Notes: a model not told the origin generated them from the letters alone. 64,000 bases of DNA from Larix kaempferi (GCA_027924585.1 BSBM01000076.1:10958001-11022000), one strand, 5' to 3'; shown: positions 23,798 through 37,800, counted from the first letter of the stretch. Numbers and translations are program-made.

Positions 23798-24586
23798 TAT
23801 CTCTAGGCTTTGACTAACTACACGATTCATCTATGTGACAAATGTCTCTTTTCTTAGTTGGACAAGGTCCAAATCATACTGCAATAGTAATTTCAATTGC
23901 AAATTCAAGAATTTGACAATTTCTACCTTTCAATTCTGGTGGAAGAAAAAATAGTTTTATTTGGTAGATGTTTTTGCTAGGGAAAACAAGGATTTGGGGG
24001 AGTTCTCAAAGACAATTTTGCTACAGATGATAACATGTTCTAGGAGATTATTGTTGGAGAAAACATTGAGACTGATCAACTTCCATTGTTAAGAGAAATC
24101 AACATGCTGCTGAAATGCTTTTTGTCATTCTTTCAGTGGTTTTAAACGGTCATTCTTTCAATGAAGAGTTTTAAACAGTAATTGCTTGTCAGAGTTGCAT
24201 GTGTAATTTTATTTACTTTTTCTTGCATAAAATGTTATTGGTAGAATTTAATGATATTTTCATGTCTCGATTCTCATTCCTAGTTGTTACAGTGATAAGT
24301 AATGGGTGTAATTGTTACTATGTTGGTTGGTTTTTCATGTCTTGGACACATTTAAGTGTTATTCATATCTGTACGTATCACCACATTCTGTATGTTGTCT
24401 ATAACTGAAAGTAGCAGTATATTTGTCATTTGTAAGCTTCCATTACTTCAAGCAACTATGTTCGCATCTTTTTCCCTTTTAGTATGAGTTCTACCATAAA
24501 GCCAATCATTCCTGTTAGCAAGCCTGATGCAATTTAATTTTGTCAGCAGATATGTTTAATCAAATTGTGCCCATTCGTTGAGCAGG

Positions 24587-24665
24587 AAGTTGAGGGTGTT
24601 TGCAATGAGGAGACCCTATTTCGAATCTGGTGGACACCTCTTACTTACCAATCTGAACACTAAGA
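24587..24665 (+). pseudogene. Possible terminal exon
   Basis: TTGAGCAG precedes a short open frame with TLFRIWWTPLTYQSEH and a stop. It is on the same strand as the two islands to its left, so it may be the last exon of the same captured fragment. Confidence 0.25.
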
Positions 24666-24689
24666 GTTTAAATGATTTTTCATCTGCAT

Positions 24690-25040
24690 TCTGTATTAAA
24701 ATGCATCAAATGTGCCATCATTTTAGATTTGGGGATCATAATTAGCATCTTGAATTTTGGTTTCTATTTATTTTTATTGATCTGCATATTTCATGAGCAT
24801 AATAATGACCTAAACATTCCCCATCCATCTCTTGATCCAGTTAAGCTGAGGGCTGAGTTGCATTTCTGTTTTTGTATAAAAATATATTGTATGGTAGTCG
24901 ATGTCCAATTTACAAATTCATTTTGGTTTTTATTTTGTTGATTAACCTGAGTATTTCAGGAGCACAATAATGACCTAAACGTTGCCCATCCATCTCTTGA
25001 TGCACTTGAGCTAAGGGTTGAGTTGCGTTTCTGGCATTTA
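24690..25040. repeat. Dispersed repeat, two partial copies; third at 29190
   Basis: AATGCATCAAATGTGCCATC and following bases occur near 24700 and again near 29195. The later phrase AATAATGACCTAAAC occurs near 24803, 24967 and 29290. Spacing between copies within the first site is about 165 bp. Confidence 0.75.
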
Positions 25041-26079
25041 CGGTAGTTTCATGTTTGTGAGTATTTGTTGGTTATTAAAAAATATTGATGTTTCCTTTGT
25101 TCTTTTCCTACTCAATATCAACCAGCTAGATGATGATTTCTTGGGTCATTTGATAGAGTGGAAAGGTCACTACTCTCTTGAGTTCTGGTAGCTAGTCATG
25201 CATTACTATCCATATTGGCTTCTCATTGAATCATACACTTACGAGCTTGAGAGGGTCCTCCAGAATTATCTGTGGGGAAAATTTGGAGGGAGAAGTGAAG
25301 TACCTTTTATTTTTAATAGATTTTTACTCTGAAAAGAGAACATGTAGGGCTTTGCCATTATATGTGAAGATCAAAGGCTTGGTTTTGGTAGTGAATTATT
25401 TGATTGGGGTCATCACTCGGAATGTTGAATGGAGAACCCTAATTAGACATTGGATTCTCTCATCCAAGAATCCCTTGGTATCAAAGGTCCATTTTCTTTT
25501 ATCGATATCATCTGTAATTCAACTGACTTCTCTGTTCAGGGTTCCATTGTCTTGAAGAGAATTTAGAAATCTTGATAAATCATCTCTTCTCATCTTTAGT
25601 TTGAATCTATAGAGATTTGGGCATGTCTAGGACCTTGGTAGCAACAATATATGGATTTTTTAAAAGCTATTGGCTCTATTTTCTTACTTCCAAAGTTAGA
25701 TGGCAGGTTCTATTCAATAAAATTCATTTGTAAACATAATGGTCTATGGAATTGAGATCATGCTGATTGGTTTGCACAAATGGATCTTTTTATGAATCTA
25801 TTATCTAATCATTAATAAAAGTATATGCTTTCCTGTGTACACATAATTATATGATTAACTCTTATGAGAGGCTTATGGCATCCCTCATAGGTGTTGCACC
25901 AAGGTGGATATGGAATTTTACCTAATGGGAAATCTACCTATGCTACTACTCTCACATGCCATACAATCTATTTGGCCCAAGATCAATGTCACCGAGAATT
26001 GAATTGTAAATGGTCAATTATGCATGATGAGGATATCTAGTCTAGGAGAATCAATATGATTTGGTCTACACTTTGTGCT
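25041..26079. other. No gene seen
   Basis: Interior of the TIR element. A 109-codon frame near 25226-25555 has no recognisable motif. Confidence 0.4.
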
Positions 26080-27698
26080 TGTAACGTCCCCTCCCATCAT
26101 CCCAGGATGGGAGAGAACATCACTCTATTTCCGGACATCTAGCTCCATGAGCTTTTAACTAAGCATTCACATAATATAAAAAAACATATGAATGTATGTT
26201 TATAAGAAAAACACAGTAGAAATAATTTCGGTAACACATCCATCATACATTCAAGATATTTATCAAATAAATAATTGCAAAGTTAACACAAAAGAATACT
26301 TATCTCAATAAAGTAGTCCCAAGCAACTGGCTATGCAACTGCAACGTTCCACCCAACCATAGGCCAGTTGTGGTCATCAATATCTCCACCCACTGCCACC
26401 TCTGAGCTGGGCATGATCTCTACAAGGAATCAGGGAACAACAGATTCACACATAGCTCCAAGATACACCAAATCAGCCAAGCCAAGCTACAGTTGGGTTT
26501 ATCAGGCTGCTAGGAATTGGAAAGGAAGAATTGCTAAGCTAGTGCGCTCAAGCACAGAGCCAGGGATACCCCTCCCAGATCTATTCAGCTTGGCACTCAC
26601 AATGCCTACACACCCAGCACAAGGAAGTATCCTCTTCGCTGCCACACAGTCCCTCAAGCCATACCTTCCTTTCTAGTGCTCTCAGGGTGTGCATAGAAAA
26701 GTAGCCAAAGCCCTCTTGATCTTCTTGAGAAGTTATTCTCCCCACTAGGTTTATCAAGCCAATTCTATCCACCACCACTCCAAATCTCTTGCTCACAGAT
26801 TCAAACCAAAACAAGGATGCCCATAACAACAGAACCACAATTATTGGGCATGATAAAACACATTTTTACAGCGGGATGCCCAAATATGGGGTTTTCACTA
26901 GCTTCAGAAAAACGTGGGAAACCCAAAAACGAAACTGGAAGATGGGGGATAACCCTGGGAAGCCAAATCCATTTTTAGAAAAACATCCATAGACATTCTC
27001 GGGCAAAAACGACCTCCATAACAGTCCCAAATCATGGTCCTCCTTCCCCATCCACTGTGTAACACAAAAACGAGCTCCCAGGCATGGAAAATGCAGGAAA
27101 AATGGTGAAAAACGTGATGGGGAAAGACCCAGTAGTTCAGACTTCGTGAGAGAGGAAAGACTATGTGTTCAGAATGGCTTTGGGCACCATTTTCGTGGGT
27201 GTTTTCTTGCCCAAGGAGACAAAATACGATTTCCCAGGTTGATGGCTTGCCCATGCACGAAATTGGCTGCCATACCTCTTCATTCCCAAGGCATTAACTA
27301 CCTCAACCAATTTCTGGAAGAATTAAATGATTGGGTCCATAACCCAAAATGGGTAGTTGGTGGTTTATGGGTTTTCTCATTGACACATGGATTAACACCA
27401 TTGGCTCAAGGGTTTGAATAATTTTCCTCCCTATTCCTTGTAGAATCATGCCCCCATCTCTTTGTTGCATTGCATAGCTAGTTGTGGGTATTTTTCATTA
27501 AAATTCGTATTTACATGATGTCTCATTTACATTGTGCCTATCTAGCACAAGAACCATAGGCATCTATTTTTAATTGCCGATACATAAAACACTAAATCAA
27601 TGGTGGGGCCTTGGCCTTGAGCTCCTCACCATGATTAAATATCAATATTTACATCATTTACGATTTAATACAAAGGGGGTCAAAATGGGGACATTACA
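26080..27698 (+). mobile_element. Solo LTR, 1,619 bp
   Basis: It begins TGTAACGTCCCC and ends GGGGACATTACA, a 12-bp near-perfect inverted terminus. It is flanked by an exact 5-bp duplication GTGCT (26075-26079 and 27699-27703). No internal domain or second LTR lies beside it, so it is a recombined solo LTR inside the TIR element. Strand is assigned by convention only. The length suits a plant Ty3/gypsy LTR. Confidence 0.88.
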
Positions 27699-27703
27699 GT
27701 GCT

Positions 27704-29189
27704 CTTAATCCTAGAGTACTTTAATGGTAGGTGTTGGTTTAGAGGCTAGCTAGCAAGAATTGATTTGCTAGAATTGGTCTTGCTAGAAAGGATTGCATTG
27801 ACTACAAAGTGGACTGTTATGGAAATTAAAGGTGAGGAAACACAACAAATTCTCATCAGGCATAGACTAGTGACTACCCAAATGTTAATGGATTGAAGTG
27901 GTAATTTGGGATATGTGATGTTATTGTAGGGCTAGTTTCCTTCAATGTTAATGGTTCAAAAAATCAAAAAAGAAATTTAAAGCTTGACAGGTGAAAAACT
28001 TAATTATGAATTTCATAGACTATAAAATGCATGGGATCTAGCAACCAGATCCTTTTAGTATTTTGAAACACCAAGAGGACATATGGGATACTTTTATAGT
28101 TGTATAAGGAAGGTAGGTATATGTCAAACTATATGTGCACTCATAATGGAAGTTTAGGGGTCTTAGACTACCACTCATCACTTTTTAGTGGTTGCCATAT
28201 GACTTTTCACAGCTGTTTGTGCTCAGAACTGCCTACACAATGCCCAGATTTGAGTATTAGGGAATTTTTTATGCTGGAATTAAGCTTAGAACCCAAGATG
28301 AAGGCTATTTGATGACTGAGAATTCCCTTTTTAACCCCAGATTAGATAATTCATGTTTCTCCAGCTCTGAAAATAACATTTATATCAATTTCTTTTGACA
28401 TTTTATTTCTTTAGGATCATAATATTTATTCTTTTGTTTATGTTATAACTGTGTTCTAGCACTTTGAGGGCATAGTTTACTATTTCCTCAGTTACAAGTG
28501 GGAATTTTTCTTACGTTATAGCAGTTCTCTCCCCACCTTCCCTTGGCAGACTCACTTTCCTGAATGAGAGCTATTCTTGTGATGTGTGATCTTTTTTTTT
28601 ATGTGATAAAGTTGAATTAGGGGTTTTTGAAATATGTTTTATTACAATTATTGTTTTTTCCCTTGAAGAATGTCTTGTTTGATCCATCTTTTCCTTTGGA
28701 TACACGATACATATTTTGATATTTATTTCTAATATTTCTGCTATGGTAATTTATGTTAAATTTTCATTACGTGGTGGTTAGATCTGCACTCAAAACCCTA
28801 TCATCTAGGAAACTAAGACAGGTTAAGCTCCTATAAAGCAGTGAAACTTTAAGTGCTAGTTACACAGACACATAAATCTTAAATCACAACAGCAGATTGT
28901 ATAATAACCAGTATCATCTTTTGTGCAACAAGTTGTTATGAAATTGAGCCAATTGTTAGCTTGATATGGAGGAACTGGTCTACTATGGCTGATTGGTATT
29001 TCAACGTGTGAAACATACCTGCATTATCAAGTATATCATCCTTCTATGGAGAATGATTGGGACCTGCAACCTCGGTCCTCTACCTATTGTTGCCAAACCA
29101 TCTCCAAGATTGTTTCCTAGGTTCTCCCTTGTTTCTTCCTCCAACTTTCCAAGTTCTCTTGTTATTTTAGTGTTTAGAATATCTATCTT
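27704..29189. other. No gene seen
   Basis: TIR-element interior, AT-rich, frames short. Confidence 0.45.
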
Positions 29190-29315
29190 GAAATGCATCA
29201 AATGTGCCATCATTTTAGATTTGGGGATCATAATCAGCATCTTGAATTTTGGTTTTTATTTTTTGATTTATCTAAGTATTTCAGGAGGGCAATAATGACC
29301 TAAACATTGCCCATC
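29190..29315. repeat. Third copy of the 24.7-kb dispersed repeat
   Basis: It matches 24692-24830 closely, including ATTTGGGGATCATAAT, and then ends at CCCATCCA. Confidence 0.8.
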
Positions 29316-31249
29316 CAGTGATAGTGGTTGGTCTTCTGATAATCATTGTTTAAATGTTCTAGTGCACTATTCCCACTAGATTTGGATATTAGGTAAAAGT
29401 GGTGTAAATAAAGTTTTCGAGGGCTTGTTGATGCCTCGGATGTGCAGGTTACTGCAAGGTGCTGGAAAGGGTTCCAAGGCATACAACAGGGGATGAAAAC
29501 TCAACCAAAGGCTTCAGTTAACCCTACGCAAGAGTTACCCTATCCTCGAGCTGTTTGGGATGGTTAACACCCACGGATACAAAGGCCTCCGCTGGCACTT
29601 GTGGTTTTGATCCAAAATGGATCTATCCTACAGAGATGTAAGACAATGGTATCCAAACTCTAAAGGTTGATCTAAGTCTTAGGTTAATCCTATCTAGAAT
29701 GAAGTCTAAACTAAGTCAGATCTAATCTAATAGAGTGAAGTTGTAGAAGTTTTGTGTGCAGGATAATTTGGTTTGTAAATTAATAAGTTAACTTAACCGG
29801 CTTAACAGAAATGCAAAAAACCAGATGGTTAACTTATTACTTCAAAGCATTATCAAAAAATGAAAATTATTGACAACAATTTAAAGATTCAGTGCATCCA
29901 ATATTATCCCGTTGTTCCTTTTGTTAATTGAAAAATTAACCTGAACTGTGATATGAACTGCATATCATTTGTAAAAAATAAATAAACATGTTGCATTAAA
30001 AACTCATTTAGCACATTCATACATTCAGATCATCAATAGTGATAAACCAAAATCTCAGATCTAGGAATGTTAATTGTTTACAAATTAATAAACAATTACT
30101 GATAATAGACTCAAAGCAATCATCAAACTGATCAAAGAAACTTGAAGAGTGAAGAAGAAAGTTATATGGAGAAACTTTACTGTATTAACACAACTGTAAG
30201 AAATTACAGTGTCTGCAAAAACAGGGTGTGTCCAACAACTTCTTGTTGATTCGAGCTCTAAAGTCCATCAACCTTGGCAACGTCTCCTTAGTTCTGGAAG
30301 AGAAATCTTTCCAGCTCTACTGAGCACTTCCACATTCCCAGATCATTGAAGGTAGGTATTTATACAGAGAAAATTACATAAAAGATAAGAACCATTCCCC
30401 AAATTCCTCAGCTAACTAGCTGAGTTGTTTCATTTGCCAGATTCGTCCATGAGACAAATCTTGGAAAATCCATTTTAAAGAACCAATCGTATCTCCCAAA
30501 TAGAGCACTATCTGAGGATGCTGCTCATCGACAAGCTCATTGGGCACCTTCTGCACAAAACCCATGTCTCGGATTTTCCAGATTGAGCTTCATCACTCCC
30601 GAAATCACATTCAAAAACCGTTGCTTTCCACTTGGCACGTTTTTTATCACTTCAAATCTGGGATGCAAATTTGTCAATTTGATTCCTCTAAATCCAAATC
30701 AATAACTGCACAATCCAAAAGATAAATTAAAATATCATTCTAAATCCAATCAAAGAAATCTAGATTAATAACAACCCATTTGCAAATCAAAATAAAAAAT
30801 AAACAAATCTTATGCAAATCCGAAATTGACTGTTCATGCAGATTTTTGGGGTGCTTAAGCTAATCATTTGGAGAAAATAATCTTCTCAAATCATTCGTCA
30901 TCCTTCCAGCTTTCCAACGAGCTATCACGGGCTCGATTTGGACTTGTAAATCTCAAGATATGGTTCTTGGAAGTTAAATTAAGTCCATAATTCATATTAA
31001 TTATTTTCCAAATGAATAATCCAAAATCCATTTTCCCACCAAAATCGGAAATTACATGTTGGAGAGAGAAAATCGAATTAGAAAAATGACTTAAACAAAT
31101 TAAAATCGGAAAACCAAAATTAAAACCCTAAGTGAAAAATTAAGTTACAAATTAGGGACCCGAAATTTAATTAAAATATAACCTAATATAAACTTAGGGT
31201 CTGGAATAATGGGGGAGTGAAAATGTGGAAAAGTGATTCCTGTAATCCG

Positions 31250-31560
31250 CATCCCAAAATTTCGGGTTGCGGGAATGTCTAAAATGTAAAAATTGAAACC
31301 AAAGTTCCACATCCCACATCCTGAAATTTCGAGTTGCGGGTTGGGGGAATATCTAAGATGTAAAAATTGAAACCAAAGTTCCGCATTCCCTGAAATTTCG
31401 GGTTGCGGAAACATTATAAATCTAAAAAATTAAAATCAAAATTTTTGCATTCCGCATCCCGAAATTTCAGGTGACAGTTGCGGGGTTGCGGAAACATTAT
31501 TTTTTAAAAATAAGAAAATTAAACCTCCCACATCCCGCAATTTCAAGTTGCGGGAAGGTT
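31250..31560. repeat. Cluster of CCCGAAATTTCGGGTTGCGGG-like motifs
   Basis: The core is the palindrome CCCGAAATTTCGGG followed by TTGCGGG. At least five degenerate copies lie here. Related clusters occur at 32725-32815, 34100-34260 and 35440-35640, in both long repeats. Copy number differs between the two repeats (the left has an extra block near 31284-31385). Confidence 0.75.
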
Positions 31561-34500
31561 GAAATTTAAGAAAATTAAAGGTTCCCCCAAACGCATAAAA
31601 ATGATGGAAAGCTTTGGAAAAAAATGATTTTTTTTTTTTGAATATTGAATGAAGTAGATTAAAACAATACAATAATAGAGAAAACCATTTACAAGTAAAT
31701 AAATAAATAAACCTAGAAGTAAAAATAAATAAATAAAACCATTTACAAATCTATTCTTATGAAAATGATTGTTGGAAACAAGTTACGTATATAGGAAATG
31801 AATCACTCCTATAATATAGGAGAGTTCATTAATTCCATAAATAGGTTTCTAACATTATCATTTTCCAAGAATAGAACAGCAAGAAAATAATAACAATATT
31901 TCATTTTGCACAATAATTAAATGGGAATTCTTTTAAATTGCAAAATGGAAAAATATAAGTTATATTTTCAAAACCAAATTAGCTTATTGAGAATGAATGA
32001 CTTATCCATGATCAAACTAATTTACATTCGTGAATGTTGAATTTTAATCCCACTAATTTCCAAATAATTATAAAACCAAATCTCATAGAAATTAGGGAAA
32101 TTAGAACTCAAACAAACTAAAACATGTGTTCTTTTAATTTTCATAACATCAAAATGTGTATAAGTTTAATATATGGATTTAATGAAATACACAAACTAAG
32201 TTAATGAAATTCAAAGCATGAACATGAATATTAAAATATCTCAATAAGCTTAATTTTAAACACGAAAAATATTAAACTAACATAAGCAAACAAACCCAAA
32301 GACTAAGATTATTTACAATATTTACATCATGATTCTAGTCATGCAAAAGTTTAATAAAACTCCGTCAAGCTCAAATGCCATACTAATGCAATATCCAAAA
32401 TCATGAGAGAAGAAACCATAAGATCAATCAAAATCTCAAAATGAAGGTAATCAACCAGCCATCATCTCAAATAATCAGTTTGTGCAGCGAAGACCAAATC
32501 TAGGCAGGGCATGTGAGGAACAACATACTAAATTAACCACCAAGATCACGAAACCAAATCAAATGAATCAAAAGCAAATAACTAAAATGTAAACGACCCA
32601 AATAAACACTCAAATCGTGCAGCGTAACCTCATCCGCCGGATCAAGACAAATCAATGGTTGGGATTGAATCGCGCGGATGCGGGGTCAAGTTATTTTTCA
32701 CACCATTTATTCATGATTCCTAAAAGCCGCAACCCGAAATTTGCGGGTTGCGGGTTACGGTAATGGAAGCAATCTCAAAAATAGAAAACTTTTCCCGCAT
32801 CCTGCAACCCGACACAGGGAATGTCAATTGATGGAAGATTAAAAACGCATTCCCACACAGGAGTTTGGGCATGAGCCACTGATGTTGACTCCAACTAGAT
32901 TAGCTCTTCATCTAATCTGCCTTCTAGACATTAACAACGTTAATAAAGGATGGAGAATAAACGAAAAGAATAATCAAGGCAAAGGATAAATGACTAATAT
33001 AACAAGATTTAAATTTAAAATTTATTAATCATTTATTTTACCTGCCCTCCTTCTAACACCATTTGTTGATGCCTTGGATGTGCAGGTTACTGCAAGGTGC
33101 TGGAAAGGGTTCCAAGGCATACAACAGGGGATGAAAACCCAGCCAAAGGCTTTAGTTAACCCTATGCAAGAGTTACCCTATCCTCGAGTTGTTTGGGATG
33201 GTTAACACCCACGGATACAAAGGCCTCCACTGGCACTTGTGGTTTTGATCCAAAATGGATATGTCCTACAGAGATGTAAGACAATGGTATCCAAACTCTA
33301 AAGGTTGATCTAAGTCTTAGGTTAATCCTATCTAGAATGAAGTCTAAACTAAGTCAGATCTAATCTAACAGAGTGAAGTTGTAGAAGTTTTGTGTGCAGG
33401 ATAATTTGGTTTGTAAATTAATAAGTTAAATTAACCGGCTTAATAGAAATGCAAAAAACCAGATGGTTAACTTATTACTTCAAAGCATTATCAAATAATG
33501 AAAATTATTGACAACAATTTAAAGATTCAGTGCATCCAATATTATCCTGTTGTTCCTTTTGTTAATTGAAAAATTAACCTAAACTGTGATATGAACTGCA
33601 TATCATTTGTAAAAAATAAATAAACATGTTGCATAAAGAAACTTATTCAACACATTCATACATTCAGATCATCAATAGTGATAAGCCAAAATCTCAGATC
33701 TAAGAATGTTAATTGTTTACAAATTAATAAACAATTACTGATAATAGACTTAGAGCAATCATCAAACTGATTAAAGAAACTTGAAGAGTGAACAAGAAAG
33801 TTATATGGAGAAAGTTTACTGTATTAACACAACTGTAAGAAATTACAGTGTCTGCAAAAACAGGGTGTGTCCAACAACTCCTTGCTGATTCGAGCTCTAA
33901 AATCCATCAACCTTGGCAACGTCTCCTCAGTTCTGGAAGAGAAATCTTTCCAGTTCTGCTGAGCACTTCCACCTTTCTAAGTGAAAAATTAAGTTACCGA
34001 AAATTATGGACCCTAAATTTAATTAAAATATAACCTAAGATAAACTTAGGGTCCGGAATAATGCCAGAGTGAAAATGTGGAAAAGTGATTCCCCCAATCC
34101 ACATCCCAAAATTTCGGGTTGCGGTTTGCGGGAATGTCTAAAATGTAAAAAATTAAAATCAAAATTTTTGCATTCCGCATCCTGAGCGGGTTGTAGAAAC
34201 ATTATTTTTTTAAAATAAGAAAATTAAACCTCCCGCATCCCGCAATTTCGGGTTGGGAGAAGGTTGAAATTTAAGAAAATTAAAGGTTCCCCAAACGCAT
34301 AAAAATGATGGAAAGCTTTGGAAAAAATGAATTGTTTTTTTTTTTTAATATTGAATGAAGTAGATTAAAACAAAACAATAATAGAGAAAAGATTAAAAAT
34401 CTAGAAATATTCACAACATGAACGAAAATTCAATACGAGGAAAACCTAAACCTAGAAGTAAAAATAAATAAATAAAACCATTTACAAATCTATTGTTAGG

Positions 34501-35599
34501 AAAATGATTGTTGGAAACAAGTTAAGTATATAGGAAATGAATCGCTCCTATTAATTTCATAAATAACATTATCATTTTCCAAGAATAGAACATCAAGAAA
34601 ATAATAACAATATTTCATTTTGCACAATAATTAAATGGGAATTCTTTTAAATTGCAAAATGGAAAAATATAAGTTATATTTTCAAAACCAAATTAGCTTA
34701 TTGAGAATGAATTACTTATCCATGATCAAACTAATTTACATTCGTGGATGTTGAATTTTAATCCCACTAATTTCCAAATAATTATAAAACCAAATCTCAT
34801 AGAAATTAGGAAAATTAGAACTCAAACAAACTAAAACATGTGTTCTTTTAATTTTCATAACATCAAAATGTGTATAAGTTTAATATATGGATTTAATGAA
34901 ATACACAAACTAAGTTAATGAAAGTCAAAGCATGAACATGAATATCAAAAGATCTCAATAAGCTTAATTTCAAACACTAAAAATATTAAACTAACATAAA
35001 CAAACAAACCCAAAGACTAAGATTATTTACAATATTTACGTCATGATTATAGGCATGCAAAAGTTTAATAATACTCCATGAAGCTCAAATACCATACTAA
35101 TGCAATATCCAAAATCATGAGAGAAGAAACCATAAGATCGATCAAAATCCCAAAATGAAGGTAATCAACCAGCCATCATCTCAAATAATCAGTTTGTGCA
35201 GCGAAGACCAAATCTAGGCAGGGCATGTGAGGAACAACATAGTAAATTAACCACCAAGATCATGGAACCAAATCAAATGAATCAAAAGCAAATAACTAAA
35301 ATGTAAACGACCCAAATAAACACTCAAATCGTGCAGTGTAACCTCATCCGCTGGATCAAGACAAATCAACGGTTGGGATTGAATCATGTGGATGCGGGGT
35401 CAAGTTATTTTTCACACCGTGTATTCATGATTCCTGAAAGCCGCAACCTGAAACTTGCGGGTTTCGGGTTTCGGAAATGGAAGCAATCTCAAAAATAGAA
35501 AACTTTTCCCGCATCCCGCAACCCGACACTTTCGGGTTGCCGGTTTCGGGAACACACAACACAGCGAAAGGTAAAACAGATTTATGAAATCCGAAAGCC

Positions 35600-35632
35600 G
35601 CAATTGTGGGTTTCGGGTTTCGGGTTTCGGGA
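35600..35632 (+). repeat. TTTCGGG heptamer run
   Basis: GGGTTTCGGG repeats about three times in direct register. It differs by one base from the plant telomere heptamer TTTAGGG. It probably derives from the local GGGTTGCGGG motif family. Confidence 0.7.
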
Positions 35633-35829
35633 TGGCGGAAATAAGTGACAAATTACTCAAAATTTAAGGCTTCCTGCAGACCAAAAACATTTAGAATTTT
35701 TTCAGAAAAACATGACAATCAAGCCAGGCAAAGGTATAGGTAAAAAATCAAAGAAATAGGTTTCAAGAATCTTGTGTTTCGGAAACACTTTCCCAAAAAC
35801 CTTTGCGTTTATTCAAAAATGGGGCTCCC

Positions 35830-37248
35830 GTGCTTCATCTAAGCATGGAATTTGTTGTGGCCACAACAAGACTTCAAACATGGCCTTTAGACAAAGGTTG
35901 AGAACATTGTGATAGATATGTGTGTCACTAAAAGAGGGTTTTTAACCGATTGGTTGGCTAGGGTTTAGGGGCCATGAAGTTTCAATCCCTATTCCTTAGC
36001 CTTATCAATTACAGAAGCTCTCCTACTCAAACAAAAAGTATTATTTTTAAAAGATTCAACATGTTTTTATGCTCTCCTAGCTATAGTGATGACTTTATCG
36101 AAAGAATTAGTTCCAAATAGTCTCACCTTCATTTTGATTTCTAAACTTTGGTTTGATATGTAGATGCTATGCACTAGGTTAGGTGGTTGTGTAGTCTTGA
36201 CCTTTAAATGGATTCTTCAATGGACATATCCTTCTGTAGCATGTGCATTAGCTGAACTTGTAGGGTTTGGTATAGATTCAAATGGCTCTTTTGGTTATTG
36301 CATTCATGAAGTTGCTTAAATCCTCTGGGATGTGTGGTGATCATAGTTACAAAATTTAGCTCGACAGAAGACTCCACTGGATTGGCCAAAAGGACAAAGA
36401 TTGGATTGCATGTTCAAATCCAGATTTAGATCTATAAAGAGGTTTGTTGATTAGTTATCTAAAATAAAATGTTGAAAATGAGAAAGTGGAAAGTTGGAAA
36501 CCCTGTTTTCCACAAAAGGAGAGAGAAACCATAACTTAAAGCCTAGGTTACCTTTATGTAGTACTCAGGTCATTCTTCCATGAAAGTGACATTTTCAATC
36601 ATTGAAATATATACATAAAAAATAATGAGTAAAACATTCTTAGAAAATTATGAACTTACAAACAAATTAGCTCATTTACATAGAGTTTACTTGGATAATA
36701 AATTTGTATTTAGGTACATGACAACATTCATCCTTAGTATGCCTATGCTTCTTGTAATGTTCATAAGCCCTATGAGGATGGTTTCTTTTGCTTCTCTTTG
36801 CTAAGGACCTTCTTCTATGGAGCACATATAGCTGATCCGTATGCTTCTTCTTAGCTTCCAGAAGTTACAGGTACATGGATTTTGTACAAGTTTCATGAAG
36901 AGTTTGAATGTCAAATAGAGCAAACTCCTTTCAAATATAACTATGCAGCCCTATCTCTTTCCTCTATAGAAATATGCAAAAAAATCTCTTTACTTAAGGA
37001 GTTTAGGGGCATAATCATCAACTTTATTCCATAGTCTTTGCCTAAGGTATTGCCACTGGATTCCCACTTATGTTCATACCCTGTACAGTAGATTTTCTTT
37101 TGCAATATTTGCTCAAACTCTACTCAGTTGAGGATGATACATCTTTCTTGTTGACTGTGTTACTGGAAAAATCTCTCCCACCACAATAGGGCATGGCTTG
37201 TCATCTTTAATTGGGTAAATGAGACTTTCTACGGGTTACCCTTGGCAT
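35830..37248. other. No gene seen; diverged duplication
   Basis: AT-rich. The block near 36716-36960 (ACATGACAACATTCATCCTTAGT and onward) is a diverged copy of 37483-37800, about 770 bp apart. Confidence 0.55.
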
Positions 37249-37460
37249 CAAAAGTAAATTTCTAATCACCAACGCTATTTTTCAGGCTTGTGCTGAAAGG
37301 GCTTCTTTTCTAGCCAGCCTCAATAGTAAATAGACCTTATTCAAAAGAGGATTTCAAAAGTAAATTTCTAATCACCAAAGCTATTTGTCAGGCTTGTGCT
37401 GAAAGGGTTGCTTTTCTAGCCAACCTCAACATTAAATAGACCTTATTCAAAAGAGGATTT
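37249..37460. repeat. 106-bp tandem duplication
   Basis: CAAAAGTAAATTTCTAATCA starts at 37249 and 37355, and the copies stay similar to their ends at TTCAAAAGAGGAT. Confidence 0.88.
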
Positions 37461-37800
37461 TGTTAACAATGATACTGGAGTAATTGGGGTACATGAAAAC
37501 ATTCATTCTTAGTATGGCCATACTTGTAATGTTCACAAGCCCTGTGAGGATGATTGCCTCCATACACAGATTCAGGTTTCTGGATGATATTGGTCAAATT
37601 TTGTTTATGCTTCTATTTTCCAAGCACATTCTTTTGTGGATTACACTTAGCTGATTCATTTGAGCTTTCCACAATACAGGTGTAAGGGTTGATGTGCTTC
37701 CACATGGCTTCCATCCTTCCAAAAGTTCCAGGTACATGGATTTTGTTCAAGCTTCATGAAGAGTTTGAATGCCAATTAGAGCAACCTCCTTTTTGGGTGC

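Larger units (their letters stand above)
29426..35820 (-). mobile_element. Element with very long LTR-like direct repeats
   Basis: Two long direct copies start TGTTGATGCC at 29426 and 33064. They match through about 32815 and 35530, so the repeats are up to 3.4 kb. The right copy lacks about 780 bp present at 30346-31125. Only about 250 bp separates them. Beside the right copy the minus strand reads TGGTGTTAGAAGGAGGG, which could be a degraded primer site. GGGCT at 29421-29425 recurs near 35822-35826, a possible target duplication. I favour a minus-strand LTR element with a mostly deleted interior; a simple tandem duplication is the alternative. Confidence 0.6.

Noticed and set aside
25226-25555. 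109-codon frame in the TIR element as a gene
   Set aside because: No recognisable motif, no splice context, and ordinary AT-rich composition.
35600-35632. Interstitial telomere repeat
   Set aside because: The heptamer is TTTCGGG, not TTTAGGG, and grades into the local GGGTTGCGGG motif family.
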